DNA from: Laburnicola sp. R22_1
Taxonomy: Eukaryota; Ascomycota; Dothideomycetes; Pleosporales; Didymosphaeriaceae
Reading direction: 5' to 3'
Assembly: GCA_014281115.1 (NCBI GenBank)
Contig: JACONQ010000008.1
Coordinates: forward strand, 868,001 to 932,000
Length of the DNA: 64,000 nucleotides
Made by a program: the position numbers and the translations under genes. A model generated the notes under the pieces. It was not told the origin of the DNA, searched no databases, and was given only the letters and a program-made list of their open reading frames with translations. Below are positions 1 through 11,195 of this stretch, piece by piece. The number at the start of each line of letters is the position of its first letter. The stretch's first letter is position 1.

Positions 1-136
1 GCTGGTTCGATGCAAAAGAGGCTGGCGAGACGCGTCTGTTGGATCGCCTCCAAAATTCAAATTCGAGAAGGGACTTACGCTGGGACTTGCCACACATGTG
101 AAAAACTGCTTGCAGTGGGGAAAGGAACATCATGAG

Positions 137-1427
137 ATGAAGGTGCGGAGGGGGGAAAGACGTGAGAGGGGATCTTTGGCGGATCGACGGAAAGCCTTCA
201 AAGAGCGCAAGAAAGGGGAGGGGAAGAAGGACGAGGGGAAAGATTCAAAGGACAAGCAAAGGGAGCGAAAGAGAGAGCACAGTGAGGATCGAGCTCATGG
301 CAGTCACCGACGTGGTAAAGGCCGACATGATTCCGACAATGAAACCAAGCACAAGTCTCACAGGCGCAAAGCCACTCCACCACGAAAAGAGAATAGCTCT
401 CATCCTCGAGGCCGTGGCAGTCATCAAAGTAGTGACGACGACTCTGAAAGTGACGACAACCACAGATACCAAAGGAGAAAGGGGTCTTCTCCACAAGAAG
501 AGCATAGCCCTCATCCTAAACATCGCTCTGGTCTCGGAGCTGATGCCACCCACAAGGCCCAAGCAGAATCTGATGCCCATTCAAGAGGCGAACGCTTAGC
601 TAGACACGAAGAAGAAGAAGAAGCTAGAGACTCGTCTCCCGGCTCTCCAGTTGGTCGCCACCCGTCGCGTCATGAGAACATGAGAGGTGGGAAGAGCCAC
701 ACCAGCGGAAGCTCCACTCGATCAAACGCCAGCACAAGCCATTTCGAACCACCGCAGCCGGTGTATGAAGAAACACCCTCTAGTCAAAGCGTTGAAGAGC
801 GTGATCGAGTCGAGGCTCAAAAAGCTGAAAGTAAGTAAGACCTTTCTCATGCTGCAGACCGAAGGCGCTAATCTGGTAGAGCCACGAGGCAGACACGACT
901 CAACCAGCCCAGAGTCTACGCGGCCGGGGTACCACGCTGACAATAGCGGCGACGACGACGATACCGACCATCCTCACCTCGCTCAAGGACCCAAGAACAA
1001 GGGCACGACTTCCATGAGGGAGTCCCAATGGTGGTCTGAACGCTCTGGAACCCCAACAGACGACGGTAAGCATGCGGCGTATGATGGGGACGATGAACCA
1101 TATTTCTCCGACCACTTCGCAGAGAAGTCAAAAAGTAGACCAGTCTCGTCAAATCAATCCACTCCACATCCACCCAGAGAAAATCATCCCGGTAAGTTCG
1201 TGCTAGTATACAAAAATATCATAAATATTGACTGCTTGCCAGAACCTAGAGGACGATCGCCAGCGGAGGGTTCTCGCCCAAAGACGGCTTCATTTGACTC
1301 TCCAAATGAAACTGAAGGCCGCACTCGTGATTCATCATCAGAGAATGTGGACGGTGATGACTTCGCGGCACAGATCAAGCGCCGGGCTCGGGAGATGAAG
1401 AAACAAAAAAAGGGGCGGGAGTCATGA
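137..1427 (+). CDS. Highly charged disordered protein, possibly 5'-incomplete
   Basis: Three exons read through in one frame: 137-830, 880-1191 and 1243-1427 (396 aa from the first ATG). The first intron has a strong GTAAGT donor, a CTAAT branch site and a TAG acceptor; the second (51 nt) also starts GTAAGT. The protein is dominated by Lys, Arg, Glu, Asp, Ser and His, with clustered RRGERRERG and SDDDSESDD type runs and a basic tail ending KKQKKGRES. No folded domain is recognised and it looks intrinsically disordered, perhaps nuclear. The frame is open upstream to base 2 of the window, so the true start may lie outside; ATG 137 is simply the first ATG. Function unknown. Confidence 0.55.
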
Positions 1428-1971
1428 CAAGTCAGGTAATGCAGATTGAGTTGTGATGCTAATATATCAATTGGGCTCAATATTGTAAGTTATGTTCTTT
1501 AGTCACTAAAATTGCTACTCAGCTTATTATAGCACTTAAACCCGAACATAGCGCCTGGTAATGTTCAGAGTCGCAGTACCAGGGCAGCCGTCAAGTTTTA
1601 ATCAAGTTTTACCATCAGACTGTTGGAGTTCATTCTAGATCACTGCGCTGGGGAACTGGCCTTGTGGTACAGCAAGGCGTCAAGAGCGCGGATTTTGTAT
1701 ATGCTTCGGTGGAGTGGAACATTGTAGACATTGTAGAGTTGTGATGACAAAATATTCTGCAGCGACGGCTTTGTTAAAGGGCGCGTCGCGCTTGCAAATG
1801 ACAACATTCGAGATGACCAACGATCACCACCAGATCGTTCTTGACATCACATTTCGCGATTATTTCCATTGTTATCAAAAGTCGATCATGTCTTCATTAT
1901 TCTCAAAAGCGCTATCATTTATTACACGACTCTCCAGTGTTCCAGTTTCAATATGACTGGTCGAGCCTTCC
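1428..1971. other. Intergenic region
   Basis: No convincing coding sequence. This is the 3' flank of two convergent genes (plus-strand end at 1427, minus-strand end at 1972), so it should hold both transcript ends. Confidence 0.5.
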
Positions 1972-2370
1972 CTACCACCGAAAGAAACCCTTCATCCTCT
2001 GGAACACCCCCTTCTTCGACTCCCCACCCTTGCCATGAGCATACACCTTCCCCGCGACATCAGCATTCTCGCGGTCATCGCTCCATATCCACATACAGTA
2101 TTTTACCCACACCCACGGAGACAACCAATGTACTGGCTTCGAGTGGGGAGCTCTCGATACGGTGTCCGCTCTTTCGAAGATGTCTAGCTCTTCTGCTGAG
2201 GGGACGGGGTTCGCGTATTTGAACGGCTTCAGTCGCATTTCAGTTGGCATTCTGGCTTTTGGGGAGGGTCGTGAGCTGGGAAGACTGGCTTTTTGGGGGA
2301 GCCTAGTTGTTGTGGAAGATTTGTGTTGGATGGTGGGGCTGTTCGGTGTTTCTTGTGTGGGCTGGACCAT
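1972..2370 (-). CDS. Hypothetical small basic-tailed protein
   Basis: Single-exon reading frame of 132 aa starting at an ATG (complement of 2368-2370). The N-terminal third is rich in Ser, Thr, Pro and Gln. The middle has an aromatic stretch around residue 80 (HWLSPWVWVKYCMWIW), perhaps membrane- or lipid-facing. The C-terminus is Gly/Lys rich and ends KGFFRW. No family recognised. Two more minus-strand genes follow upstream, both also ending in a short Lys/Arg amphipathic tail, so they may form a loose lineage-specific group; that is inference from composition only. Confidence 0.4.
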   Translation of the reverse strand: MVQPTQETPNSPTIQHKSSTTTRLPQKASLPSSRPSPKARMPTEMRLKPFKYANPVPSAEELDIFERADTVSRAPHSKPVHWLSPWVWVKYCMWIWSDDRENADVAGKVYAHGKGGESKKGVFQRMKGFFRW

Positions 2371-2803
2371 TTTACTCTGGGTTGAAGAGGCTCTGTTGTG
2401 GGACTTTTGTTGGTTGAAAAGGCAAAGGGTGGGCTACTTTATAGGGGCCGGTACTCTACCTTGGGCATGTGTTTTAACATTGCATGCTTGTGGCAGTCTG
2501 TGCTTTAACGATGCAGATAGATAGCGCAGGAGGGAGGAATTATGACGCAGACATAGTCACATGAAACTTGGATGTGGGATTGATTTCAAAATTCAAACAA
2601 TATTTGATTTTATTTAATTCAAAACTATTTCAATACGTGACTATTAAAGCCACAAGACTTCTACCATCACTTTAGGCTCTATAGCTTTTCAATCTCCAGT
2701 AGCACCCCTAGCACCGAGGACCATCCAGGACGATCGACGATCGACCCAATACAGGACAAGACTTTCCGTCCGCACCCAACAACTCTGACTAACCATCTCT
2801 CCC

Positions 2804-3508
2804 TCAGACCCCACCCATCTTCATCTTGAACAATTTCCGAACCTTCTTCGCACCCTTCGAATACCACCTAACCTTCTTCTCCACCGCCATTGCATGCTCC
2901 GCGCCAGGCGTACACACAATAACATGCTGCATAGCCCTCATATTCACCCCCTCATCAGCCGCACACACCGACCCCGCAAGAGAAAGAATCGACCTATTAT
3001 TCCCAGGATACCGGTCCGGCGGCAGGAAAGACTCTAGACCTTCCGGCCGCGCCGACAAGGGTGCGTACGTGTGGCCCATGGGTCCATCGGACAGAGGCCG
3101 CGGACGGAGTGCTGGGACTGAGACAACGCGTCGGGAACGAGTTGGCATGCGGCCGGCGTTGGGAGTGAAGGGTTGAGTGGAGAGCACTGGGAGGGAGATG
3201 GGTACGGCTGGGGGAGTGTAAGAACGGGGTTCCTCTGGGACTCCGAGTGAGGGGCCGGCGGACTTGGGAAAGGTACGTCGGTTCTGCCGAGCGAGTACAT
3301 GTCCTCGGTCTAGAGGTGATACCACGCCCGGTGTCTTCGCACTGGATGTAATCTCAAGGTACGCATTTGCCTTGTTGATATCGACTAGTGCTGGGCGGTC
3401 ATGGCGGTTGGCACGGCGGTCCCGCTCCACGTTTTCCGCTCGTAGCGTCACATTTTGATGCTTTGCTTGAACTGATTTCGATGGAGTTATTGTGGTAGCC
3501 AAGCTCAT
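2804..3508 (-). CDS. Hypothetical protein with basic C-terminal tail
   Basis: Single-exon frame of 234 aa from ATG 3508; the frame stays open upstream to a GTG at 3541, but I prefer the first ATG. The middle is Pro/Ser/Arg rich (PPAVPISLPVL and similar) and looks disordered. The C-terminal 60 residues are better ordered: a stretch with Cys and His residues around MQHVIVCTPGAEH, then a strongly basic segment (VEKKVRWYSKGAKKVRKLF). No known domain recognised. Confidence 0.45.
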   Translation of the reverse strand: MSLATTITPSKSVQAKHQNVTLRAENVERDRRANRHDRPALVDINKANAYLEITSSAKTPGVVSPLDRGHVLARQNRRTFPKSAGPSLGVPEEPRSYTPPAVPISLPVLSTQPFTPNAGRMPTRSRRVVSVPALRPRPLSDGPMGHTYAPLSARPEGLESFLPPDRYPGNNRSILSLAGSVCAADEGVNMRAMQHVIVCTPGAEHAMAVEKKVRWYSKGAKKVRKLFKMKMGGV

Positions 3509-4197
3509 TGCGGGGGCGAGGGAAAAGCAACGTGTAACCACAATGTTGATTGTGGGGTTTGAATGATTATTTTTTGCGTCTGATTGGGGCCGCGAGAGGT
3601 TATAACAAGGGAGGCGGTGCGCTCATCAAAGGAAGAGGCACTGTGTAGGAGTTGGTAACAAAGCTTTGTGGGTGCTTTGCGGTTGCACAATGTTGAGATG
3701 ATGGCATTGTGAAGACGGTGCAGCAGTAGGACTCCGTAAGACGCACGAATACCATTGGTTCCGGTCTCGACCGAGACCCACAGGCACTTCACAGTCAAAT
3801 CACATGATTGAGGAACTTTTCAATTTCAGAAATAACGCAGCCATGAGCGCGTCATCAACTGGATCACATGTATTCATGTGATAGATATCTTGCACAGAGC
3901 TGGTACACAGAAAAATAGGTTATAGCTAGATTTTCATTTACTATAGTATAGTTGCGGGATGCAGCTTTGTTCACAAAAAAAAATACCATTGGTTCAAAAT
4001 GTAATACCTCAAATAGATTCCGTTGTTGGTCTCGTATCCTATTTCCCAAATCTTGCCAAATCCCCATTCTGGAAAACCGAAATACAAAATTTGAAATCGG
4101 AACTCAAACTCAAAATCCATTACAATCTTTTAAAATTTCTCAAGATAGCTGTTATAACTAGCTTTGTTCTTATCGTAGAACGACCACAAACCCGCAC
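3509..4197. other. Intergenic region, AT-rich in part
   Basis: Upstream flank of the minus-strand gene that starts at 3508 and 3' flank of the next minus-strand gene. The part from 3850 to 4160 is clearly more A/T rich than its surroundings. No supported gene. Confidence 0.4.
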
Positions 4198-5154
4198 CTA
4201 CTCGCTCCCCAACTTCCCCCCCTTCCCAACCTTCCAAAGCGTCCTAAACTTCCGCCAACCAGAGCCATTCTTCCCAGTCTGCGCCTCAACTTCCCTCAAA
4301 TCTCCCCCCTCAAAAGCGCGCTCAGACCCGCCATCCCCAGCCCCCCACTTCGAAGCCACATTCTGCGCCTCCTCATACGGATTCGTATCATCCCCCCCAA
4401 TACTCTGCGCAAAAGACGGTGCTTGCAACACATCAGTCACAAGCCCATTTTCTACATGACTACCGCGTTGCAAAAAGGTAGAAAACGTCCGCGCAGGAAG
4501 CTGTCCATCATCCTGCTGGGGTGTAGAACACCCAGAGGGAGTATACGACTGTCCATTCACCTCAGATACATTTCCATCATCTCGCCAACCACCATCCTGT
4601 AACCCCGCATCGAGCGTCCATCCAGGACTAGTCACACCATCCCTTCCCAGCGCCAGATTCCAATCTCTACCCTTCCACCCAGCACCGACCGCAAATCCAG
4701 GACTATCATACCCACTACAAGGCTCCACAGACAGTCACTGCGCTTCCCAGCTCTCCCGCAACGCCAGACCGTCCGGTAAGCCGTCCTGCGGGAGAAATGT
4801 GATAGGCGGGACTTCGACACCCGAATAGTACTCTTCCAGTGATTCTTTCTTGAGTAGCTTCTGCGTGGGAGTGGGATTGCGTAGGCGGATTTTGAAGAGG
4901 GGGAAGTCGTTGGATAGGAGCCAGGTGGATAGGACGGGTGCGTAGGGACGGGTGGGCTGGGGGTGCTGCAGGGTAGTGTGTGCACTGCGATTGTAGAGAG
5001 CGGTTGTGATCGGGGAGATGGTTTCGGCCATTTTTTTCTTCTTTTTGCGTTTGCGGGGGTTTTTTTCGGTGTTAGATGGAAGGTGTTTGAGAAGTGTGCT
5101 TGGGCTGATAATTTGCCGGGGGAGGGTGGAACGGCTTTGGGTTGCTAAATGCAT
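4198..5154 (-). CDS. Hypothetical protein interrupted by an in-frame TGA
   Basis: Two minus-strand open frames, 5154-4735 and 4734-4198, lie in exactly the same frame and are separated by one TGA codon (4735-4737) followed by C. The upstream part has ATGs at 5154 and 5031; the later one gives a cleaner start after a poly-Lys run. The downstream part (about 178 codons) contains no ATG at all, so it can hardly be a gene of its own. It ends in a basic, Trp-containing tail (WRKFRTLWKVGKGGK) like its two neighbours. None of the GT-AG pairs I tested across the TGA keeps the frame. Either this is stop-codon readthrough, a recent nonsense mutation, or only the upstream 139 aa are translated. No known domain. 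Confidence 0.4.
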
Positions 5155-5682
5155 GGATGCGGTTTCTCATTGTTAGTGTATGTGGTGGTGGGATTGACAA
5201 TCGTTACAACTAACATGTTTTTGTCGGTGGAGGGGCCGAAATTTTTTTCCGGGCGATATGTGACTTAGAAGGAGCCGAACCAAAGTTCAAGTACCACAAC
5301 TATACTTCCATCACATGCGACTCTTATACTTTGCCAGTGAGGGGAGCCGTGGTGGGATTGATTGCTGCCTCGGTTTCGTGGAGTCGGCTGGGAGTTCTGT
5401 AAACACAATGGAAGGCAACATTGTGGAATACCTGGTTCATTGGGTGACACTGCTCATATATCGGTTGAAGGAACAAGCAGTCGTCGTCGATCATGATGTT
5501 GCTAGCCGCAATGTAAACTCGAACGTTCGCTTCAGCTCTTCAATTGCCCTGTCAACTCAAGCGCGACCAATAACTATGATCTATATTGTAATATAATACA
5601 ATCCCGAATAGAAATATCCAACATACCATTAGCAAAAAAACATTAAAAGTTCATGACCCATATGTTGATTGCTCACCACAAG
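5155..5682. other. Intergenic region
   Basis: Lies between two minus-strand genes. Contains an A/T-rich stretch around 5570-5650. No supported gene. Confidence 0.4.
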
Positions 5683-6743
5683 TCAGACCTTCACCATCTC
5701 ATTACTCTTCCTCTCCCCCTTCGACCTCGTCATCTCCCTCCGCAGGCAATTCTTCAAGCACCTCTCCACAAGCCTAGGATCACTCGCCAGGAAGCTTTCA
5801 TCCACACTAAATCGTGCGCTATACCGCTTCAAACAGCTCCTCTCACTGCCAATCTCCTTTTGGAATACGTGCTCTAGGAACGCGTACGAGTCGTCGAACG
5901 TCTTGTAGCAGCTTGTACATGCGAATGTTGCTCTTTCATCCTTATTCTGGGCTGTGGGTAATATGTGGGATTGGAAGAGTATGCGGCGGTATTGAGGGAG
6001 GCCGGAGTGCGCGGCGACGGAGATGTGCATGTTGCAGTACGGACATATTTCGCGGTCGTCGTAGGGGTCTTGTGGGCGGAGCTTGGGCGCTTGGATAGTG
6101 CTTTTGTAGTTTTTGTTTTGGTCTTTCTGCAATTGGAGTGCGAACGGGCAGAACTTGACGGAGAAGCGGGGAGGCGGTAAGAAGGGCGCGGGGTTGCGGG
6201 TGGATAGACGGGCGACTAGGTCTTGGAGCGCGGCGAGACAGGCGCGTCGAACCCCTCTTGCCGCTTTGAGGACTTCGTCGTGGGGTATGCGGTACGAGAC
6301 GCGGCAGTGGATAGAGTCTAGCAACGGCAGGCAAACTTCTTGTTGGAGGCGGAGAAGTTGTGCTGAAAGAACAGTGTGACAAGTAGCTTTACTTGGTCAA
6401 CTTTGTTCGAGGACATGAGTATCCAGCGGTACTTACTGTCTCCTCTTTCAAATCTCTGGCCGAACACTTGTTGTCCATCTTCGATGAGTCTTTGCACTTG
6501 GTAGCCCAAGCTTAACGCTTTCCCGAGTGCGCCTTCTTTATTGCTACCAGCAATACAATCCCACGTCGATCGTTTCCGCCGGTTTCGTGCCAGCCATTGC
6601 TCGTAGGCCTCGTGGGCATTTTGAAATTCTCGATCGATGTCCCACAGCAGAAAGGACGTCCAATTGGACTCTTCCGAAGACCAAGAAGATGCGAAAGACG
6701 CAGCGGACACCATAGTTGTGAAAGACACCTTGGGCATGTTCAC
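5683..6743 (-). CDS. Two-zinc-finger protein (atypical C2H2)
   Basis: Two exons, 6743-6437 and 6362-5683, joined across a 74-nt intron with a GTAAGT donor and TTCTTTCAG acceptor; the junction is in frame and gives 328 aa. Two Cys/His modules sit in the second half: ICPYCNMHISVAAHSG and FACTSCYKTFDDSYAFLEH, the second being a C-x2-C...H finger with an aromatic core. The N-terminal exon is Trp/Ser rich and helical. A DNA- or protein-binding role is likely from the fingers, but no family is recognised. The two fingers are about 40 residues apart, wider than tandem classical C2H2 arrays. Confidence 0.65.
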
Positions 6744-6807
6744 AAAGTTCCTCTAGGGTATAAAATAGGGTATAGCGACGGTAGAGAAGAAATATGAAGA
6801 CAATTAA

Positions 6808-7053
6808 TCAGGTATTCGAGGCATGAACAGGATATGTCGAGGCATCCATGGTATAATGCCCACAAAACACAACAAGCACAACAAGCGAGAACTCGTACTC
6901 GGCAGCCGCAGTGCCGGATAAATCCTGCCAGAGCTTGGACCCTGACACGCCATCGGGGGAAGCCATCAAAACTTGTTGGTCCTGGCGATCCTGCGGCATT
7001 GCCAGCGCACTAACCTGGTACCTAGTCTGCATGTCGCCGACTTCTTTCGACAT
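6808..7053 (-). CDS. Possible small hypothetical protein
   Basis: An 81-codon ATG-started frame with protein-like composition, including a hydrophobic FSLVVLVVFCGHY stretch. There is no recognisable domain and no clear splice signal. It could be a short gene, a terminal exon or chance. Confidence 0.2.
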   Translation of the reverse strand: MSKEVGDMQTRYQVSALAMPQDRQDQQVLMASPDGVSGSKLWQDLSGTAAAEYEFSLVVLVVFCGHYTMDASTYPVHASNT

Positions 7054-7793
7054 GGCGCTGCAGATATGCTGCAGCTATAGCAGCTCGGCGTCTTTATCAA
7101 GGGGAAGGGGGTGGAAGGGGATACGAAATAAGATGAAGATGCTGTGGTACGCGCCGGCCCCGAGTCATGGTAGATTGACGCGGTTGTTTGATCGCTTCTG
7201 GGTGGATTGCGACTTCAAAACCCGTGGAACGAGGAAACAGAGCGGTTCCATAGACCAGGTAGTGTTACGCATATTGGACGCATCCTTGCTATATCTTCTC
7301 TTTACGAGGCGGAGAGTGGAGAAACATGGAGAAGGGAGAACATCATGTTGGTATCATGGCGCGTCCGGGTGGCTCGAGCTTTAGCCTTGCATCACTTCGG
7401 AATCCAACTTCATGCGGTGTCTTTGCGGTGTAGCTTGGAGCACGGCTGAGCTGAGCTTCATTACCGCCGTCTCAAAAGGTTATTGATCCGAGCTATGGAC
7501 GGCTGACGCAGTTTCGTTTTTGAGCCCGCGCGTCGCGTGTCCAAAAAAGGGCCTTTAGGGACTCCAGAGGGATTACCTGATGGTCGGTAACCCCCACGTT
7601 GAGCCGCGCGGGGGACAGCTGCCCCACCACGCGAGCTTCGCTTTTCGTGACGATCGACTCGAATACTCTTATCACGCCTACACATCTCAACTCACTATAT
7701 AACACTGAATCGTGCAGTATCGGGTGTTTTGAATTACCTCGCCGTCTGGAGACTTTTGACCTAGAACCCACCACCTGAACACAAAAACCCAGG
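7054..7793. other. Intergenic and promoter region of the UreG gene
   Basis: No supported gene. CTATATAAC at about 7696-7704 is a TATA-like site some 90 bp upstream of the UreG start codon. Confidence 0.35.
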
Positions 7794-8727
7794 ATGTCAC
7801 ATACGCACGATGGCGCATCGCACTCGCATGCGGGCACAGACCACGGCCACACTCACGAAATACTAGATGGGCCAGGAAGTTTCCTAGGCCGTGAGATGCC
7901 CATCATAGAGGGACGGAACTGGGAGGAGCGGGCATTCACAGTGGGCATTGGAGGGTACGTCTAGAGCTCAATCCATGCATGCATCGCCTACGAAGCTGTC
8001 CAGCGCTTCCCAGAGCCCTCAACACGTAAAACTAACCCACTCGACAGCCCCGTAGGCTCCGGTAAAACCGCCCTCATGCTCGCCCTCTGCAAAGAACTGC
8101 GAACACGCTTCTCCATCGCCGCCGTAACAAACGACATCTTCACACGCGAAGACTGCGAGTTTCTCACCAAGAACAACGCACTCCCAGCGTAAGTAAGACC
8201 CCTCATATATCCCACCCCCACTCAACCTGCCGTATTGATAACCGTCCAGCGAACGCATCGTCGCCGTTGAAACAGGCGGCTGTCCCCACGCTGCCGTCCG
8301 CGAAGACATCTCCACCAACCTGCTCACCCTCACCCAACTCCACTCCAAATTCGACACCGACCTCCTCCTCATCGAGTCCGGCGGCGATAACCTAGCGGCA
8401 AATTACTCGCGCGAGCTTGCAGACTTCATCATCTACGTTATCGACGTGTCCGGCGGGGACAAGATTCCGCGCAAGGGCGGACCGGGCATCACGCAGAGCG
8501 ATCTGCTGGTCGTGAACAAGTGCGATTTGGCCGAGGCTGTGGGCGCGGACTTGGGCGTTATGGATAGGGATAGTAGGCGGATGAGAGAGGGTGGGCCGAC
8601 CATCTTTGCTGTGGTGAAGAAGGGGGAGGGGGTGAGCAATATTGTGGATTTGTTGCTGAGTGCGTGGAAGGCGAGCGGGGCGAGTCAGGCAAGGAAGGAG
8701 AAATTCGAGCCCGTGGTCATAGAGTAG
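7794..8727 (+). CDS. ureG: Urease accessory protein UreG
   Basis: Three exons (7794-7954, 8048-8188, 8250-8727) encode 259 aa. UreG is the SIMIBI-class GTPase that powers nickel insertion into urease together with UreD and UreF. Seen here: a His-rich N-terminus ([12 protein letters not shown]...HGHTHE) for metal binding; the P-loop [10 protein letters not shown] formed exactly across the first splice junction; [28 protein letters not shown]; the ESGGDN Walker B-like segment; and [13 protein letters not shown] carrying the NKxD base-specificity motif. Length matches fungal UreG. It converges with COX11, the two stop codons being about 72 bp apart. Confidence 0.95.
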
Positions 8728-8799
8728 AGGATATCTGGAGTAAGATTGGGTAGGCTTGGAATACATTGGGACCTGATATCATACACACTGTCTTTCCAC

Positions 8800-9697
8800 C
8801 TATTGCGCCACGGGCGTCAAGTGTCCATCCTTATCATACTTCGCCTTGAAAAACGTATAGTTCAACGTCACCGTCAAGATGCCCTTCATGGTAATATCCC
8901 TCGCAAATTCAGGGTCGATGTAAAAGAACACCGGCATATCCACAGTTTCCCCCGCATTCAGCCTCTGTTCTTCAAAGCAAAAGCACTGGATCTTGGAAAA
9001 GTACGGCGCTACCTGCCCCGGCGTCACACTGTACGTGGCCACCCCGATGATGTCCTCCTTGGACGTGTTCGTGGCTGTATAGAAGGCGAGGGCGGTCTCG
9101 CCAGGAAGGACGCGCACTTCGCGCTGATTGGGCACAAATTTCCAAGGGAGCACGTCACTGGTGGTCCCATTGAAGGTTATGCGGATGCGTGGGTGGTCTT
9201 CGACGGGGCGGAGGCGTTCCGAGGGGTCGAGCGTGGGGTCACCGCCATGGGCGGCGGATTTTATAGGTTGGCCGCCCCAGCCAGTGGTTTGGCAGATCTG
9301 GGGAATTTAGAAAAACACATTGTGAGATACGAGGGAGAAGAAGTGGTACCATTTTGTACATTGGGACGGATCCATAAGACAGAGCGACGGTGCCGAGGAT
9401 GATGCTGAAGACGTAGTTCCTATGTAGGTACTGGTGAGCAAGACTGCCAATGGAAAAAGAGCCAGGGGCGACAGACATTGTTGTCCTATTCTTCTGCTTA
9501 AACTGCGCGCGCAGATTCTCGTCCATTGTTTGCGCAGCACTCTGTCTCGTCTCCCTTGCGGTGTTCAGACATCTTCTCGGTCGGACGATATTGATAGTCG
9601 TCGGTCGGAGAGCGCGAGGGAGAAGTCGTGAGCACGAGGAGCACGTCCAGGACTCCAGTGCACGTGTTGAATGTCGTATGGAGGATGAGACGGACAT
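8800..9697 (-). CDS. COX11: Cytochrome c oxidase assembly protein COX11
   Basis: Three exons on the minus strand (9697-9477, 9419-9350, 9297-8800) give 262 aa. COX11 is the inner-membrane copper chaperone that builds the CuB site of cytochrome oxidase subunit 1. Visible features: an Arg/Ser-rich mitochondrial presequence, one membrane segment (NYVFSIILGTVALSYGSV), then the intermembrane-space domain with ICQTTGWGGQP after the membrane, a WKFVPNQREV strand, and the copper-binding CFCF motif in IQCFCFEEQRL. Introns are 57 and 52 nt. I chose ATG 9697 because the open frame further upstream has only a GTG start and runs into the promoter shared with the divergent zf-HIT gene. Confidence 0.95.
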
Positions 9698-9917
9698 TAG
9701 GGGGTCGGTGGTGGGCGCCGTGGTTCGGTCGCTGAGTCCTGCTGAGCTTTCGGACGGAGGTTTCCAGAGGAGGGTTAGTCTTGAGCTTGGGCCAGCCGTT
9801 CGAGATGAACTTTTGGTCTTCGATTGAACGTCATCTTCGACCAGCTCCACTCGCTTCCTGCTTTTTCGCCGCGCGTTCGGCTCCGCATATCTCCTCTTCT
9901 AACCATTTCGCAAAAGT
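9698..9917. promoter_or_regulatory. Shared divergent promoter of COX11 and the zf-HIT gene
   Basis: Only 220 bp separate the two divergent start codons, so both genes must be driven from this compact interval. No specific factor site is claimed. Confidence 0.5.
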
Positions 9918-10597
9918 ATGGCGGAAGTTCTATGCGGCGTGTGCAACAGCGCGCCGAAAAAGTACAAATGTCCCACCTGCGCGCTCCCCTAGTAAGCCGC
10001 CCATCCTACTCTCACGCAACCCCACTCACACATTCCAGCTGCTCAATAGCATGCTTCAGAGAGCACAAGACGTCCCACACAGACAGCGCCCCAATGCCCT
10101 CCGCCACCGCACCCGAACCTGAGATCCCGAACCCACCAACGCCCGAGCCCATCCCAAAGTACCTCCGCGGGAAACCAGACTTCTCCCGCCTTGCTACAGA
10201 CCCAAAATACCGAAATCTAATCAGGTCCCATCCGACACTGTTACCAACGCTACAGCGGATATACGCCGCGACAATAGAGCCGGATCCAGACGATGAGCCT
10301 GTCCGAGGCATGCGGGGCCGTGGTGGGTTTAGAGGGAGATGGAGGGGTGATAGGGGCCGGGGTAGAGGTAGAGGTGGAAGGGGAGGCTTTGGTGGCGGCG
10401 ATGAAGCGCCAAGGTGGACGCCAAAGAAAGGTGATGCGGATGCGATGAGGTTACTGAGGGGTCTGCGAGAGGGGAGGAGGGGAGATGACGAGAAGGAAGC
10501 TATCGGGGAGTTTGTCAGGCTAGTGAGTGAGGCTTTTGGGGATGGAGAGAAAGCAGTAGAGGCAGAAGGCGCTGGATATGCGATGGATACATTATGA
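9918..10597 (+). CDS. zf-HIT domain protein with RGG region (Hit1-like)
   Basis: Two exons (9918-9991, 10039-10597; 47-nt intron) encode 210 aa. Residues 1-36 form a HIT zinc finger: CGVCNSAPKKYKCPTC, then YCSIACFREHK, giving the interleaved Cys/His ligands of the family; the splice site falls inside the finger. A segment near residues 60-95 (PKYLRGKPDFSRLA...LIRSHPTLLPTLQRIY) resembles the region after the finger in yeast Hit1/ZNHIT3, which acts in box C/D snoRNP assembly. It is followed by an RGRGRGRGGRGG low-complexity run typical of RNA-binding proteins. Assignment to Hit1 rather than another zf-HIT member is inference. Confidence 0.8.
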
Positions 10598-11195
10598 GCA
10601 ATCAAGATACCCCAATGTTAAGAACTAATCGCCGACGAAAGCAGACCACTGTAAAGCTTCAAGGTGTTGTGAATTTCATTTGCATTAAATAGCAGATTGG
10701 CCCGATTCAGATGGCACAAAGACCCGGGAAACGATTCGATCTTCCCTCCACCTCGATCCGAATCTCGTAAACATAACTACCACCTAGAAAAGTCCGCTCT
10801 TAAGTCCTACGAGGGTTCAAAACAGAATCTTTGTCAGTAGGGCGTGTTGTGACAGGAACACCCAATATCCTATCGCTTGAGTTCGAGCAGCCTAGACTAT
10901 CCACAAATAGCTCTAGAGAGCCAAGTGAAGGCAAACGGACTGAGCGACGCAGCGCGACGTTGCGCACGCGCCACATTGCTGACCCCGCGAAGGTGAAAGT
11001 GAGTGAGTTCAACACCTACTAAGATCTAAGAGATAAGAACACTGCAAATGTCGTACACCCTGCGCGTACGTTGGGTGAAGGACGTACGACGACTCAGAAA
11101 ACGAAGTGAAACCAATCTTGTCTCGACCAATGCTCAGTAGCCATTGGCATGCATACGCATTGCCATATAGCTTCGTGCGTCGTCATTGTAGGAGT
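10598..11195. other. Intergenic region
   Basis: No supported gene; only short frames on both strands. Confidence 0.4.

Noticed and set aside
831..857. 27-nt intron candidate with GTAAGT donor and GCTGCAG acceptor
   Set aside because: Too short and leads straight to a stop; the acceptor at 878-879 gives a 49-nt intron with a branch site and keeps frame.
9239..9850. COX11 start at 9850
   Set aside because: That codon is GTG and the extra residues do not look like a presequence; ATG 9697 gives a normal mitochondrial presequence.
10012..10605. 197-codon minus-strand open frame
   Set aside because: Antisense to the RGG region of the zf-HIT gene; its Pro/Ser composition is the complement of Gly/Arg codons.
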